From NCBI GenBank assembly GCA_963770995.1, contig CAVYRS010000001.1, forward strand, positions 2,232,001 through 2,296,000: DNA of 64,000 nucleotides. Reading direction: 5' to 3'. Under the pieces are notes generated by a model. That model was given only the letters and a program-made list of their open reading frames with translations, was not told the DNA's origin and ran no database searches. A program made the translations under genes and the position numbers. Source of the stretch: CAVSWN01 sp963770995 (lineage in GTDB: Bacteria > Acidobacteriota > Vicinamibacteria > Vicinamibacterales > CAVVIG01). Shown here piece after piece: positions 1-9,960 of this stretch (position 1 is its first letter; each line of letters opens with the position of its first letter).

Positions 1-255
1 CCCGGCGGGGAGCTGCGTCACCTGCTCCATGCGCAGCTCGGGCTCGATGAGCGCCTGCTGAATCATCAGCGCGGCGGTCAGCGTCTCGTCGTCTTTGGAG
101 GCGCGCTGGATCCGCTGGAGATCGCGCACCGCCAGCGGCCGGAGGATCACGCGAGACTCGGCGTCGGGGCGCCAGCCGGCGAGCAGCGTTGGCGGGACGT
201 CGATCTCTTCCCGGAGCGCGGCGCCGGCGAGCATCTGATCGGCCGTGAGCGCCAT
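1..255 (-). CDS. Phage tail assembly chaperone-like protein (partial, runs off the left edge)
   Basis: Eighty-five residues are visible, starting at an ATG 6 bases after the stop of the tube gene, in the same direction. The fragment is soluble and rich in charged residues, with the central stretch RPLAVRDLQRIQRASKDDE, and has no membrane segment. The position directly after the tube gene is where contractile phages, and some injection systems, encode tail-assembly or tape-measure chaperones. That role is inferred from position and general character; I do not recognise the family securely. The C-terminus lies outside the window, so any slippery frameshift typical of tail chaperones cannot be checked. 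Confidence 0.55.
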   Translation of the reverse strand, partial: MALTADQMLAGAALREEIDVPPTLLAGWRPDAESRVILRPLAVRDLQRIQRASKDDETLTAALMIQQALIEPELRMEQVTQLPAG

Positions 256-261
256 GGCGGC

Positions 262-774
262 CTACTGCTTTTCCTCGCGCTCGATGCGGCGTGCCTTGAA
301 GGTGACGTTCTCCATGATGAAGTCGTCTTCGGGCACGATCACCGCCCAGTCGTCGAACCGCACGTCGGAGATGGTGACCTTCGTCCCGACCGTACCGGGC
401 TGCCGGATGTCGGTCGTGTCGAGAATCATGTTGAACGTCGGCTGCAGCTCGAGCGGGAAGTTGTCCTCGTTGTTGCCGGCGCCGCCCAGACGGCCCATCA
501 GCAGCCGCAGCAGCGCGCCGTTGATGAACGCACGATCGACGCGGCCCGAGATGTTGATGTTGCCCGGCACCACGTCCTGAGGCTGACGCGTGCCGATCTC
601 GTGGAAGACCTCGAGGTCCGTCGTCACGCGGATCTCCACGCCGGTGACGCGGCCGACCGTCGCGATGTTGTATTCGTCGTTGAAAATCTGACCGCCCAGC
701 ACGCCGGCCGGGTTGGGGTTGGTTGCCAGTTGAAGCACCGCGCTCGATCCGCGCAGGGGCTGGTTGTTCGCCAT
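262..774 (-). CDS. Contractile tail tube protein
   Basis: A 170-residue protein of the length and layout of contractile tail tube subunits, which stack as hexamers inside the sheath and form the channel for cargo or DNA. It starts with MANNQPLRGSSAVLQL and has alternating beta-strand stretches such as VTGVEIRVTTDLEVFHEIG and GNINISGRVDRAFINGALL, as in the T4 gp19/Hcp-like fold. A good AAGGAG ribosome site sits 8 bases before the ATG. It follows the sheath gene after 69 bases and precedes the tail-assembly-like gene, the sheath-tube order of phages, tailocins and extracellular injection systems. There is only one tube gene in view, whereas many injection systems carry two or three paralogues. 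Confidence 0.8.
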   Translation of the reverse strand: MANNQPLRGSSAVLQLATNPNPAGVLGGQIFNDEYNIATVGRVTGVEIRVTTDLEVFHEIGTRQPQDVVPGNINISGRVDRAFINGALLRLLMGRLGGAGNNEDNFPLELQPTFNMILDTTDIRQPGTVGTKVTISDVRFDDWAVIVPEDDFIMENVTFKARRIEREEKQ

Positions 775-843
775 CGTGCGTCTCCTTTGAACTCTCCGCG
801 GCGGCGCACGCCCGTCGCGCGCCGCCCACCGATGTCGCGATCC

Positions 844-2559
844 CTACGACAGGAACATCGTGACCCTGATGAAATCGATGCTGAACGTGGGCTGCAGCAG
901 GATCGTGACGTTGGCGATCCCCTTGATCTCGTCCGCGCGCGTCGCAAACACATCCACTTCGAACGCCACCAGCATTTCGCCGTCGAGCATTTCCTGCAGG
1001 AAGCTCGTGATGGTGGACTTGAGCGCGGCCCGTACCCGCTCGTTGTTCAACTTGCCGATGTACGGGCTGGCCGCGGAGCGCACGCCGTACTTCGCGAAGT
1101 CCACGATGCGGCGCGTCGTGATCTGATGGAACGCCGTGTTGGTGGAGGTGGTGATGCCCTTGACGATCCGGATGCCCAGGCCTGGGCGTTCCTCGATGAC
1201 CAGCACGCGCTTCTGCACGAGCTGCTCGATCTGCGCCTGGGTGAATCGCTTTTCGAGCTTGCCCACCGACACGGCCTTGTTGGTCAGACTGATGTGCGGG
1301 TCGTTCCCGCTGAGGAGTCCGGCAATCACCGGGGCCATGTAGGCGCCGGGCAAGGTGATCTCCTTGCCGCCGGAGCCTGGTGCGATGTCGCCGGCCATGA
1401 GACCGGGCGCGACGAGGATCACGCGCTCGCTGTCCACGGTGTGGCTGCGCAGCGCATCGAAGGCCATCTTGGGATCGCTGCCGACGACCGCAATCCGGTC
1501 GGCCTTCATCTTGTCCGTCGAGGCCACCTCGCAGTGCGCCTTCAGCTCGTCGGCGATGGCCGTCGTGCCAAGACCCGCGGCGATCACGATGTGGACCGGC
1601 TCGTTGAGCAGGGACTCGAGCGCCAGCTTGACCTCGGCCTCTCCCACCGTCTCGCCGTTGCTGCCGGGGGTGTCGGTTCCGACGCCGAACAGCTTGAAGA
1701 CCGGAGGATCGGGATCGCCCTGTGTCGGCGCGGGAAGCTTCGCGGCATCTGCGCCGGAGGCCGTGACCTTGACGAGCTCCGAGGAGGCCGCCAGCTCTGT
1801 CAGGTGCGTGCCGTCAGCAACGACAAACGCTTCCTGCTGCTCGGTGGTGTCGGTCTTGTAGCGAACCGTGACCATCCGGCTCGCGTCCCGATCGACGACG
1901 TAGGAGACGATGACCTTGTCGGTGGCGGCGGGCGCCTCACCGGCGAAGAAGGTGATCGTGCCGGCGGCAGTGGCCACCGTCACCGCTCCGGCCGCCGCCG
2001 CGGGCTTGATGAGGAATTCCTTGGTCTGGCCGGTCGTCGCCGACTTCACCCGCACGCGCGAGACCGAGGTCAGCGGCTTGCGTTTGAGCGTCACCGTTGC
2101 CGCACCGGGAAGAGTTTCGTCTTCGACGACCGCGCCTTCCTCGCTTCCCGTCAGCTTGCGCACGTTGACGGCGAGCCCGTTGCCCCACGTGCCCGGCGTC
2201 CTGGCTTCCAGCTTGGCGCTCGTCCCGCCGCCTTCAGCAGGCATCGCCAGCGAGGCGGCTACCGCCGCGCCCGCTGCACTCTGGATGCGCACGGCGAACA
2301 CCGTGCTCGCGCCGTTCTCGTAGGCCAGCTCGAGTGACCGGACGAGCGAGAGCTCGTTCTTCGTCCCGTCATCGAACGCGTCGTAGGGCCCGAAGATGCT
2401 GCGCGCCTCCGACGCGCTGCCGAGCAAGACCGGCGTGCCGACCGGGCCCTTGCTCGCCGTGCCCACGATGCCGATGTTTCCGACAGTGACGCGGCCGGGA
2501 GTAATGAGCCCTTCCGCGCGGACCTCGATGTAAACGCCAGGCAGGACCATTTCAGGCAT
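844..2559 (-). CDS. Contractile tail sheath protein
   Basis: A 571-residue tail sheath subunit, the ATP-independent spring that contracts to drive the tube into a target. The N-terminus VLPGVYIEVRAEGLITPG and the following GIVGTASKGPVGTPVLL are the standard sheath opening. The C-terminal 130 residues (SPYIGKLNNERVRAALKST, then DEIKGIANVTILLQPTFSI) match the conserved sheath C-terminal domain that interlocks neighbouring subunits. Residues of about 110 to 300 form a more variable inserted domain exposed on the outside. AAGGAG lies 11 bases upstream of the ATG. The gene is intact and sits between the terminator-position gene and the tube gene, all in one direction. Confidence 0.9.
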   Translation of the reverse strand: MPEMVLPGVYIEVRAEGLITPGRVTVGNIGIVGTASKGPVGTPVLLGSASEARSIFGPYDAFDDGTKNELSLVRSLELAYENGASTVFAVRIQSAAGAAVAASLAMPAEGGGTSAKLEARTPGTWGNGLAVNVRKLTGSEEGAVVEDETLPGAATVTLKRKPLTSVSRVRVKSATTGQTKEFLIKPAAAAGAVTVATAAGTITFFAGEAPAATDKVIVSYVVDRDASRMVTVRYKTDTTEQQEAFVVADGTHLTELAASSELVKVTASGADAAKLPAPTQGDPDPPVFKLFGVGTDTPGSNGETVGEAEVKLALESLLNEPVHIVIAAGLGTTAIADELKAHCEVASTDKMKADRIAVVGSDPKMAFDALRSHTVDSERVILVAPGLMAGDIAPGSGGKEITLPGAYMAPVIAGLLSGNDPHISLTNKAVSVGKLEKRFTQAQIEQLVQKRVLVIEERPGLGIRIVKGITTSTNTAFHQITTRRIVDFAKYGVRSAASPYIGKLNNERVRAALKSTITSFLQEMLDGEMLVAFEVDVFATRADEIKGIANVTILLQPTFSIDFIRVTMFLS

Positions 2560-2574
2560 AACGCGCTTCTCTCC

Positions 2575-3537
2575 TTAAGGTGAGGGTGTCCGCCCGCGCG
2601 ACGCGCGGAGGTAGAGCACTTGATCCGCGGCCAGCGCCGGTGCCTCGAAGGTGAGGTCGAAGATGTCCGAGGCACGTCCCAGCTCGATGGGCGGATCGAA
2701 CGATCGGCCGCGCGCACCGAACTCGCGCGGCTGGTCCAGTTCATCGACGAAGGTGATCGGATCGCCCGCCGCGCCAAGCGCCGCCAGAAAGACCGCCAGC
2801 GACGAGAACGTGATGCGGGCGTGCGTGCTGGCCGGCGTCGGACCGGCGACGGCCGTCAGAAACGCATCGAGGGTCGCGAAGTCGTCGGGCGGGCCGGACG
2901 CGCCGGTCCGTGTGCGCCTCATCACCACCGCGCCAGCGGGCACGGCGCTCTGCAGGAATTCGAGCGTCGTCACTCCGTGCAGCGTTCGACGGCCGTGCAC
3001 CGCCAGCGGCGTCGTGCCATCGCTGTTCCAGATGGTCACGTCGCCGGTCACGAGCATCGCACCCCATTCCTCGGCGAGCTCGGTCGGCAGGCGCGCGATC
3101 AGACCGCCGGCCAGATCGTGGGTCTCCTGGCGGAACTCGTAGAGCACGTCGAACTCGGCGGTCTGGCGCCAGGCAGGAATGGCGGCCACGTGATCGACGG
3201 TCGAGACCGAGGCGAGATTCAGCTCCACGAAGCCGTCGGCCTCGAGCGTGTCGCGTTCATCGAGAATGGCCTCGGTCAGATCGCGAACCTGCTGTGAGAC
3301 AGCCTCGGGACTGGCCGGGTTTCCCCAGAGCTGAAACCTGACCGTGCCGGCAATGCGAATGCCCTTGTGAACGACCGGAAAGAACTGCCGCTCTTCGAGT
3401 CCGTGAAAGCGGCCCAGGCCAATCTGCCGTTCTTGCAGTCGCACGACGGAGACGTCCGGCGCCGGCAGGGTGCCGATCGTCTGCGGCAAAAAGTTGCCGA
3501 GCGTATCCAGCATGTGCGACAGGGCCTCGCTCAACAT
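2575..3537 (-). CDS. Putative tail terminator / Pvc16-position protein
   Basis: First gene of the contractile-tail operon, ending 15 bases before the sheath start. Read from the ATG at 3537 it has 320 residues; the frame is open further upstream, but that stretch looks non-coding and would overlap the promoter candidate. The start is MLSEALSHMLDTLGNFLPQ; mid-protein AAIPAWRQTAEFDVLYEF resembles the strand pattern of tail completion proteins. In many extracellular contractile injection loci a DUF4255 (Pvc16) cap adaptor sits immediately upstream of the sheath, so position suggests a cap or terminator. I cannot claim a secure DUF4255 match. No clear Shine-Dalgarno precedes 3537; a second ATG at 3513 has GAGCGAGG upstream and could be the real start. 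Confidence 0.5.
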   Translation of the reverse strand: MLSEALSHMLDTLGNFLPQTIGTLPAPDVSVVRLQERQIGLGRFHGLEERQFFPVVHKGIRIAGTVRFQLWGNPASPEAVSQQVRDLTEAILDERDTLEADGFVELNLASVSTVDHVAAIPAWRQTAEFDVLYEFRQETHDLAGGLIARLPTELAEEWGAMLVTGDVTIWNSDGTTPLAVHGRRTLHGVTTLEFLQSAVPAGAVVMRRTRTGASGPPDDFATLDAFLTAVAGPTPASTHARITFSSLAVFLAALGAAGDPITFVDELDQPREFGARGRSFDPPIELGRASDIFDLTFEAPALAADQVLYLRASRGRTPSP

Positions 3538-3571
3538 AGGTCGTGGGTAGAACCGGCGTGCGGCGCTCTCT

Positions 3572-3587
3572 CGCAACGCTGATGCCG
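3572..3587 (-). promoter_or_regulatory. Candidate sigma-54 (-24/-12) promoter of the contractile-tail operon
   Basis: On the minus strand the bases read CGGCATCAGCGTTGCG. This keeps the invariant GG and GC dinucleotides separated by exactly 10 bases and matches 8 of the 12 specified bases of TGGCACG-N4-TTGCW. The GC element would place transcription start near 3561, about 24 bases before the ATG at 3537. The adjacent upstream gene encodes a sigma-54 activator, which supports the assignment. Functional use is inference. Confidence 0.5.
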
Positions 3588-3751
3588 AGTCCGCGATCAA
3601 TGCGCGCGAACGCGCGCAACTCGTTCGCGGCACACGAGAAAGCGTGATGTGCGCGAGGAAGGCTTCGCCGCGCGCGTATGGCGATGTGACAGTGACGGCC
3701 TCGCGGCGCGAGACAGATCGTCGCAACGACTGTCACACGCGTGAGGGGGCG

Positions 3752-4771
3752 TTACAGATCGGAGGGCTTCTGACCGTTCGCGGCCGAATGACTCAGCGCG
3801 TATTTCGCGAGCTTGCGATACAGCGTCATTCGCGACCATTTGAGGAGGCCAGCCGCCTTGCTCTTGTTCCAGTTCACAGCGGCGAGCGCCTCCAGGAGCC
3901 GTGCGCGCTCGTCACCGCGGCTGCGCGGCTCGCCGTCAGGCGGCTGCAGATGCGGAGGAAGATCGTCCACGCCGATGAGTGATCCGGCACATGTGACAAA
4001 CGCCGACTCGAGGATGTTGCGAAGCTCGCGGACATTCCCCGGCCACGAGTAGGTCTGCAGCAGGCGAGCGGCTTCAGGCGAGAGCCCCTCGATGCCGAAA
4101 GTGAACTCCCGATTGAGCTGTGCTACGCAGTGTGCGATGAGCGGCGCCACATCGTCGGGCCGCTCCCGCAGCGGCGGAATCTGAATGCGCGCCACGTTGA
4201 GGCGATAGAACAGATCTCTTCGGAAGAGGCCTTCGCGCGTCATCTCACCGAGATCGCGATTGGTGGCGGCCACGACGCGAAAGTCGACCGGCCAGGTGCG
4301 GGAGTCGCCGAGCCGCGGCACCTGTTTCATCTCGATGACGCGAAGCAGCTTCGCCTGCGCTTGAAGGCTGAGGTCGCCCACTTCGTCGAGGAAGAGCGTG
4401 CCGCCGTCACAACTTCGTAACAGGCCGGTGCGCGATTCGTACGCGCCAGTGAACGCTCCACGCTCGTATCCGAACAACTCGCTCTCGATCAGGCTGTCGG
4501 GAAGCGCGGCACAATTGAGGCACACGAAACGGTCCGACGCACGGCGGCTCGCGCGATGGATGGCCGCGGCCACCAGCTCCTTTCCGGTGCCGGTCTCACC
4601 GGTAATCAGTACGGGCAGGCGCGTGGGAGCAACCCGTGCGATCCACGCGCGAACGCGTTCAAGGGCGGCTGAGCAGCCGACGATCGTGTCGGTACCATTC
4701 TGTTCCGCGCTCGTGCTGTGAAGAAGGTCGGGGAGACGACGAGTCGTGCCGCGTGATGTCCGTTCGTGCAT
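3752..4771 (-). CDS. Sigma-54-dependent transcriptional activator without a receiver domain
   Basis: A 339-residue enhancer-binding protein made only of the AAA+ and DNA-binding modules. Residues 58-65 are the Walker A motif GETGTGKE, 105-110 the GAFTGA loop that contacts sigma-54, and 123-130 the Walker B region GGTLFLDE, with the C motif NVRELRN later. A Fis-type helix-turn-helix (NWNKSKAAGLLKWSRMTLYRKL) ends the protein. The usual N-terminal receiver, GAF or PAS domain is missing: only about 30 residues precede the AAA+ core. Such single-module activators are set by their expression level or by a partner protein. It is followed after 214 bases by the contractile-tail operon, whose promoter candidate is of the sigma-54 type, so it is the likely activator of that operon. 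Confidence 0.88.
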   Translation of the reverse strand: MHERTSRGTTRRLPDLLHSTSAEQNGTDTIVGCSAALERVRAWIARVAPTRLPVLITGETGTGKELVAAAIHRASRRASDRFVCLNCAALPDSLIESELFGYERGAFTGAYESRTGLLRSCDGGTLFLDEVGDLSLQAQAKLLRVIEMKQVPRLGDSRTWPVDFRVVAATNRDLGEMTREGLFRRDLFYRLNVARIQIPPLRERPDDVAPLIAHCVAQLNREFTFGIEGLSPEAARLLQTYSWPGNVRELRNILESAFVTCAGSLIGVDDLPPHLQPPDGEPRSRGDERARLLEALAAVNWNKSKAAGLLKWSRMTLYRKLAKYALSHSAANGQKPSDL

Positions 4772-5002
4772 GACAGCACTCTTAGCCGTTACGGGCGAAA
4801 CCTGCGGTTACGCCGGCATTGTCGCACAGTCGTGTGAGGAGCCACCGCAGAGCTAGGCCGACCACACCCGCGATTCCGACCGCAGCAGACGACCGGAGCC
4901 GTGACGGCGGCATCGAACACCGTTCGTTGCGTCTTCGTGTACGCCGGATGGGCGCCTGACTATAGTCGAATCGAATAGTTCCCGCGCGGGCTCCCGGAGC
5001 GG
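4772..5002. other. Intergenic region between the sigma-54 activator and the NHL gene
   Basis: About 230 bases with no supportable gene. The reading frame that crosses it continues antisense into the NHL gene and is a GC-rich shadow. A perfect 10-bp palindrome GACTATAGTC lies at 4958-4967. The region should hold the promoter of the activator, but no convincing -35/-10 pair stands out. Confidence 0.5.
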
Positions 5003-6247
5003 CTATCGGGAGGCTCTCGGATTCACGATCGCCATCGGGCCGATGATCTTGTTGGGGTCCGCGTTCGCCTTCGGCCGGAACATCTGCGAGCGATCGTTCG
5101 AGACTTCGGTCACGTAGAGGTTGCGCTGCGAGTCGACGTGGATCTGGTGGACGCCGTCGAACTGCCCCGGCAGCGGGCCGCGGCCGCCGATGTCGAGAAT
5201 GTAGTGCCCGTCGAGGTCGTACTTCACCAGTCGATCCGTCGTCCAGTCCGCCACCCAGACGAAATCGTCCTGGGTCACCGTGTGCGTCAACACCGATGAG
5301 TTGTAGCCGGTCGGCCACATCGCCAGGAACTTCCCGTTCTCATCGAACACCTGCATCCGGTGATGCTCGCGATCGGCGACGAACAGCCGCCGGTCGCGGC
5401 TGATGCCGATGCTGTGCACGGACCAGAATTCGTTCGCTTTCGGATTGTTGGGATCGACCGGCGGCTGTCCCCAATCCATCAGGAACTTCCCGTTCGGATC
5501 GAACTTCGCCACGCGGGTTCCGGCGTAGCCGTCGGCCACGAAGAACGTGCCGTCGGGCAGCCACGCGATGTCGGTCGGGCGGTTGAAGTTGTTCGGTCCA
5601 CGTCCCGGGACGCCGCGCTCCCCCATCGTCTTCACCAGCTTGCCGTCGTTGGTGAAGACGTTGATCTCGTGCATGTCGTCGTCGACGATCCAGATGTGCT
5701 TCTGGGGATCGTACGGGTTCATCAGGATCTTGTGCGGTCCGCGGCCCATCTCCCCGAGTCCGGTACCGCGCGGCGGCGCGAGGTACTTGTCGTGCTGCAG
5801 CCATTCCACGATCGTCTTGCCGGTGCCGTCGACCGCGAACACGAGATGGTGCCGCCGCATCTGATACGGGTACTGCGTGCCCGAGTAGTCGCGCCGGCCG
5901 GTGTTGGTCCGCCGCGGCTCGAGCAGACACGCGCAGATCCACGGCTCCGCGCCAGGCGGCAGCGAGATCTCGCCACGCTGCATCACCCAGACCTTGTCCG
6001 GACTCTCGGCCCACACGCCCGCGCCGGATCCCCATGTCCAGCCGTTGTGCGACAGATCCGTGTCGGGCAGCGGCTTCGGCCATGGGACGACCGGTTCGTA
6101 GTCGCCCATGTCGACTTTCTTGGCCTGCCGTGAGCTTGCCGAAGGGACGCCTTGCTGAGCTTCGACGACACCAGGCTTCATGTCGCCATGCAGCACCAGT
6201 CCGGCGAGAACAATCGACGCGGCCAGGATCTTCGTCGGTGCGCGCAT
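5003..6247 (-). CDS. Secreted NHL-repeat beta-propeller protein
   Basis: A 414-residue protein with a cleavable N-terminal signal (KILAASIVLAGLVLHGD) followed by repeated propeller blades with the NHL pattern, for example NFNRPTDIAWLPDGTFFVADGYAGTR and VHSIGISRDRRLFVADREHHRMQVF. The fold is that of peptidyl-alpha-hydroxyglycine alpha-amidating lyase-like six-bladed propellers, common in secreted acidobacterial proteins with no assigned reaction. The bases coding residues 35-45, just after the signal peptide (GVPSASSRQAKK), include a degenerate copy of the dispersed repeat family E (around 6130-6146), so part of the mature N-terminus seems repeat-derived. It lies divergent to the SH3-like gene. 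Confidence 0.75.
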   Translation of the reverse strand: MRAPTKILAASIVLAGLVLHGDMKPGVVEAQQGVPSASSRQAKKVDMGDYEPVVPWPKPLPDTDLSHNGWTWGSGAGVWAESPDKVWVMQRGEISLPPGAEPWICACLLEPRRTNTGRRDYSGTQYPYQMRRHHLVFAVDGTGKTIVEWLQHDKYLAPPRGTGLGEMGRGPHKILMNPYDPQKHIWIVDDDMHEINVFTNDGKLVKTMGERGVPGRGPNNFNRPTDIAWLPDGTFFVADGYAGTRVAKFDPNGKFLMDWGQPPVDPNNPKANEFWSVHSIGISRDRRLFVADREHHRMQVFDENGKFLAMWPTGYNSSVLTHTVTQDDFVWVADWTTDRLVKYDLDGHYILDIGGRGPLPGQFDGVHQIHVDSQRNLYVTEVSNDRSQMFRPKANADPNKIIGPMAIVNPRASR

Positions 6248-6304
6248 AGCGTGAATCCTACTCCTCCCTTGACACGGTGCCTCCGGGAATGTTGACTATC
6301 CGCC

Positions 6305-6694
6305 ATGAGCACGACAACCATTCGCGCTGCGGCGTTTTCATGTGTGCTGGCGGTGGTGCTCCTGCTTCCCGGCGCCGTGGATGCACAACGTGGCCGGGGC
6401 CGAGGCGGCCAGGGCGCGGGCGCGGCGGCCGAGGCCCCGAAGCCGACCGGCGAAAAGGTGCGAGTGAAAGCCGGACACGCCAACATCCACAGCGGTCCGA
6501 CATCCGGCAACGAGGTGCTGATCCTGGCCGCGAAGGGAACGATCCTCCCGGTGCTCGCGCGCCGCGGCGAATGGGTTCAAGTGGGGCTGTCCCCGGATCT
6601 TCGGAAGACCGGCATGGTGATGCGCTGGTACAAGAACGAGACCAACGGCTGGATTCACGACTCGATGCTCGACGTCGTGCCGCCTGGAAGATAG
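6305..6694 (+). CDS. Secreted SH3-like domain protein
   Basis: A 129-residue exported protein: signal peptide to about residue 27 (AAFSCVLAVVLLLPGAVDAQ), a Gly/Arg/Ala-rich linker, then a bacterial SH3-type domain from residue 49 on (KVRVKAGHANIHSGPTSGNE ... NGWIHDSMLDVV). These domains usually bind cell-wall peptides or act as protein-interaction modules in the periplasm. The stop codon TAG at 6692-6694 overlaps the first base of a family G repeat. Substrate or partner is unknown. Confidence 0.65.
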   Translation: MSTTTIRAAAFSCVLAVVLLLPGAVDAQRGRGRGGQGAGAAAEAPKPTGEKVRVKAGHANIHSGPTSGNEVLILAAKGTILPVLARRGEWVQVGLSPDLRKTGMVMRWYKNETNGWIHDSMLDVVPPGR

Positions 6695-6722
6695 GGATTC
6701 GGGACCAGGGATTCGGGATTCG
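6694..6722. repeat. Family G repeat (GGGATTCGGGA units)
   Basis: Three imperfect units of GGGATTCGGGA follow each other directly after the SH3-like gene; CAAATCCCTATTTG about 30 bases on gives a partial inverted partner. The same unit builds the 47-base array inside the rhamnulose aldolase/dehydrogenase gene at 37848-37894. Confidence 0.7.
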
Positions 6723-6762
6723 CAAGATCACAAGCGGTCCGACTGCCTAGACCCCCAAATCC

Positions 6763-7181
6763 CTATTTGATTTCGTACGCGATCAGAATGACCAGGTCTT
6801 CAGAGCCGACCTGCTTCAGGCTGTGCGAGCTGCCGGGCCGGGTGAGCACCGCGGTGCCGGCCGTCAGATCGATGTCCTTGCCATCGACCGTCATCACGCC
6901 CTTCCCGCTCAACGCGTAGTACACCTCGTCCTCGTGCTGCTCGTGCAGGCCGACGCCGGACCCCGGATGAAACGCGCGCTTGCGGAAGATGAACTTCATG
7001 CCTGGGGTCTTGTCGAAAAACGAATAGCCGATCGTCTGGCCGCCACCGTTGTGCGTCCCCGGTTCGTTCCTGGCGATCTCGGCGTCGCGCTGGACGATGA
7101 AGCCGCCTTTGGATGGCGTCTGCGCGACGAGCATCGCCGTCGCGCCGATGCAGATACCCACGAGCATTGCTGCGAACGTTT

Positions 7182-7185
<4 letters not shown>
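6763..7185 (-). CDS. Secreted single-domain cupin protein
   Basis: A 140-residue protein with a signal peptide or N-terminal anchor (MKTFAAMLVGICIGATAMLVAQ) and one cupin barrel. The metal-binding first cupin motif is visible as GVGLHEQHEDEVYYALSGKG, the second as PGSSHSLKQVG. It probably binds a divalent metal; the ligand is unknown. Its start overlaps the stop of the flavin oxidoreductase gene by 4 bases (ATGA), so it is the last cistron of the deoxysugar operon. A periplasmic location, against the cytoplasmic one expected for sugar-acid enzymes, suggests an accessory role. Confidence 0.75.
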
Positions 7186-8660
<1,475 letters not shown>

Positions 8661-8664
<4 letters not shown>

Positions 8665-9954
8665 AGCCACACTTCGCCGCCGGGATAACGATGCGCGAGC
8701 CGGGACGCTTCGCGGATGGTGATGCTGTAGCCAGGGCGCGTGGGCGGCATGTAACGGCCTCGGCGGACGACGACGGGATCCTCGAAGTGATCGTGGAGGT
8801 GATCGACGTATTCGATCACCCGTCCTTCCATCGTTCCGGTCACGGAAATGTAGTCGAACATCGACAGATGCTGCACGTACTCGCACAGACCGACGCCGCC
8901 GGCGTGCGGGCAGACCGGCACGCCGAACTTGGCGGCGAGCAGGATGACGGCCAGATTCTCGTTCACGCCGCCGAGGCGGCAGCTGTCAATTTGACAGAAA
9001 TCGATCGCGCGCGCCTGCAGGAGTTGCTTGAAGACGACTCGATTGGCACAGTGTTCGCCCGTGGCGACGCCGATGCCCAGATCGCGCACCGCGTTCGCAA
9101 TCCTCGCATGCCCCAGGACATCGTCGGGGCTCGTCGGCTCCTCGATCCACCATGGCTTGAACGGCGCGAGGTCGCGCACTCGTGCGATCGCTTCCTCGAC
9201 ATCCCATTGCTGGTTGGCGTCGATCATCAAGCGTGCGATCGGGGCCAATGGCGTCGCGGACGAGCGCGACTCGCCGGCGGTCATCATCGGCTCGGCCGCC
9301 GACCTTCACCTTGAAGTGCGCGAACCCTTCATCGATCGCCGCGCGACACGCGGCACGAATTTTCTCGTCGGAGTAGCCCATCCACCCGACGGACGTCGTG
9401 TACGCGGGATACCCTGTGCGCAGCAGCGTCGCTTCACGGTCTGCCTTCGTTTTCGACTGACGGTCGAGGATCTCGATCGCTTCGCCGGGCGTCAGCGCGT
9501 CCGTGATGTAGCGGAAGTCGATGCACGCCACGATCTGGCGAGGCGTCATGTCGGCCAGGAGCTTCCAGACCGGCTTGCCCTCGACTCTTGCAAAGAGATC
9601 CCAGACCGCGTTGACGATCGCGGCGAGCGCGAGATGAATCACGCCCTTCTCGGGCCCGAGCCAGCGAAGCTGCGAATCGGACGCCAGCCGCCGCCAGAAG
9701 CCGGCGAAGTCGGCGGTGATGTCGTCCAGCCGTTGGCCGACGACCAGGTGACGAAAGGCCTCGATCGCCGCGGCGCAGACTTCGTTCCCGCGCCCGATCG
9801 TGAACGTGAGCCCGTGTCCCTCGACGCCGGCGTCGGTACGCAGGATGACGTAGGCGGCGGAGTAATCCGGATCGACATGGACCGCGTCCGTGCCCGCAAA
9901 CGTGCGCGAGGTCGGGAAGCGCAGATCGAGGACGTCAAGGTCACATATCAGCAT
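8661..9954 (-). CDS. fucD: L-fuconate dehydratase (enolase superfamily), one frameshift
   Basis: Removes water from L-fuconate to give 2-keto-3-deoxy-L-fuconate in the cytoplasm. The N-terminus (VLDLRFPTSRTFAGTDAVH, DPDYSAAYVILRTDAGVEG, LTFTIGRGNEVC) is characteristic of FucD rather than of other sugar-acid dehydratases. The catalytic Lys motif KVKVG, the metal ligands in MIDANQQW and WIEEPTSPDD, and GEHCANRVVFKQ are all present. Near 9226-9230 one extra base shifts the frame between GPDRTL and MIDANQQW; the two parts together give the usual length of about 430 residues. The start ATG at 9954 follows a 131-base gap filled by a TGGCACC tandem repeat. It is translationally coupled to the flavin oxidoreductase downstream. 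Confidence 0.85.
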
Positions 9955-9960
9955 TTACCG

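Noticed and set aside
601..2337. Long plus-strand open frame across the sheath gene
   Set aside because: It is antisense to the conserved sheath protein, has arginine/histidine-rich low-information sequence and no family motif; typical of GC-rich shadows.
3600..3660. A second -24/-12-like match (TGCCGCG...TTGC) upstream of the tail operon
   Set aside because: Spacing between the two elements is too long by two bases and the GG is missing; the site at 3572-3587 fits better.
4782..5318. 178-residue frame in the gap downstream of the NHL gene
   Set aside because: More than half overlaps the NHL gene in the same direction but another frame, composition is shadow-like, and no ribosome site or motif supports it.
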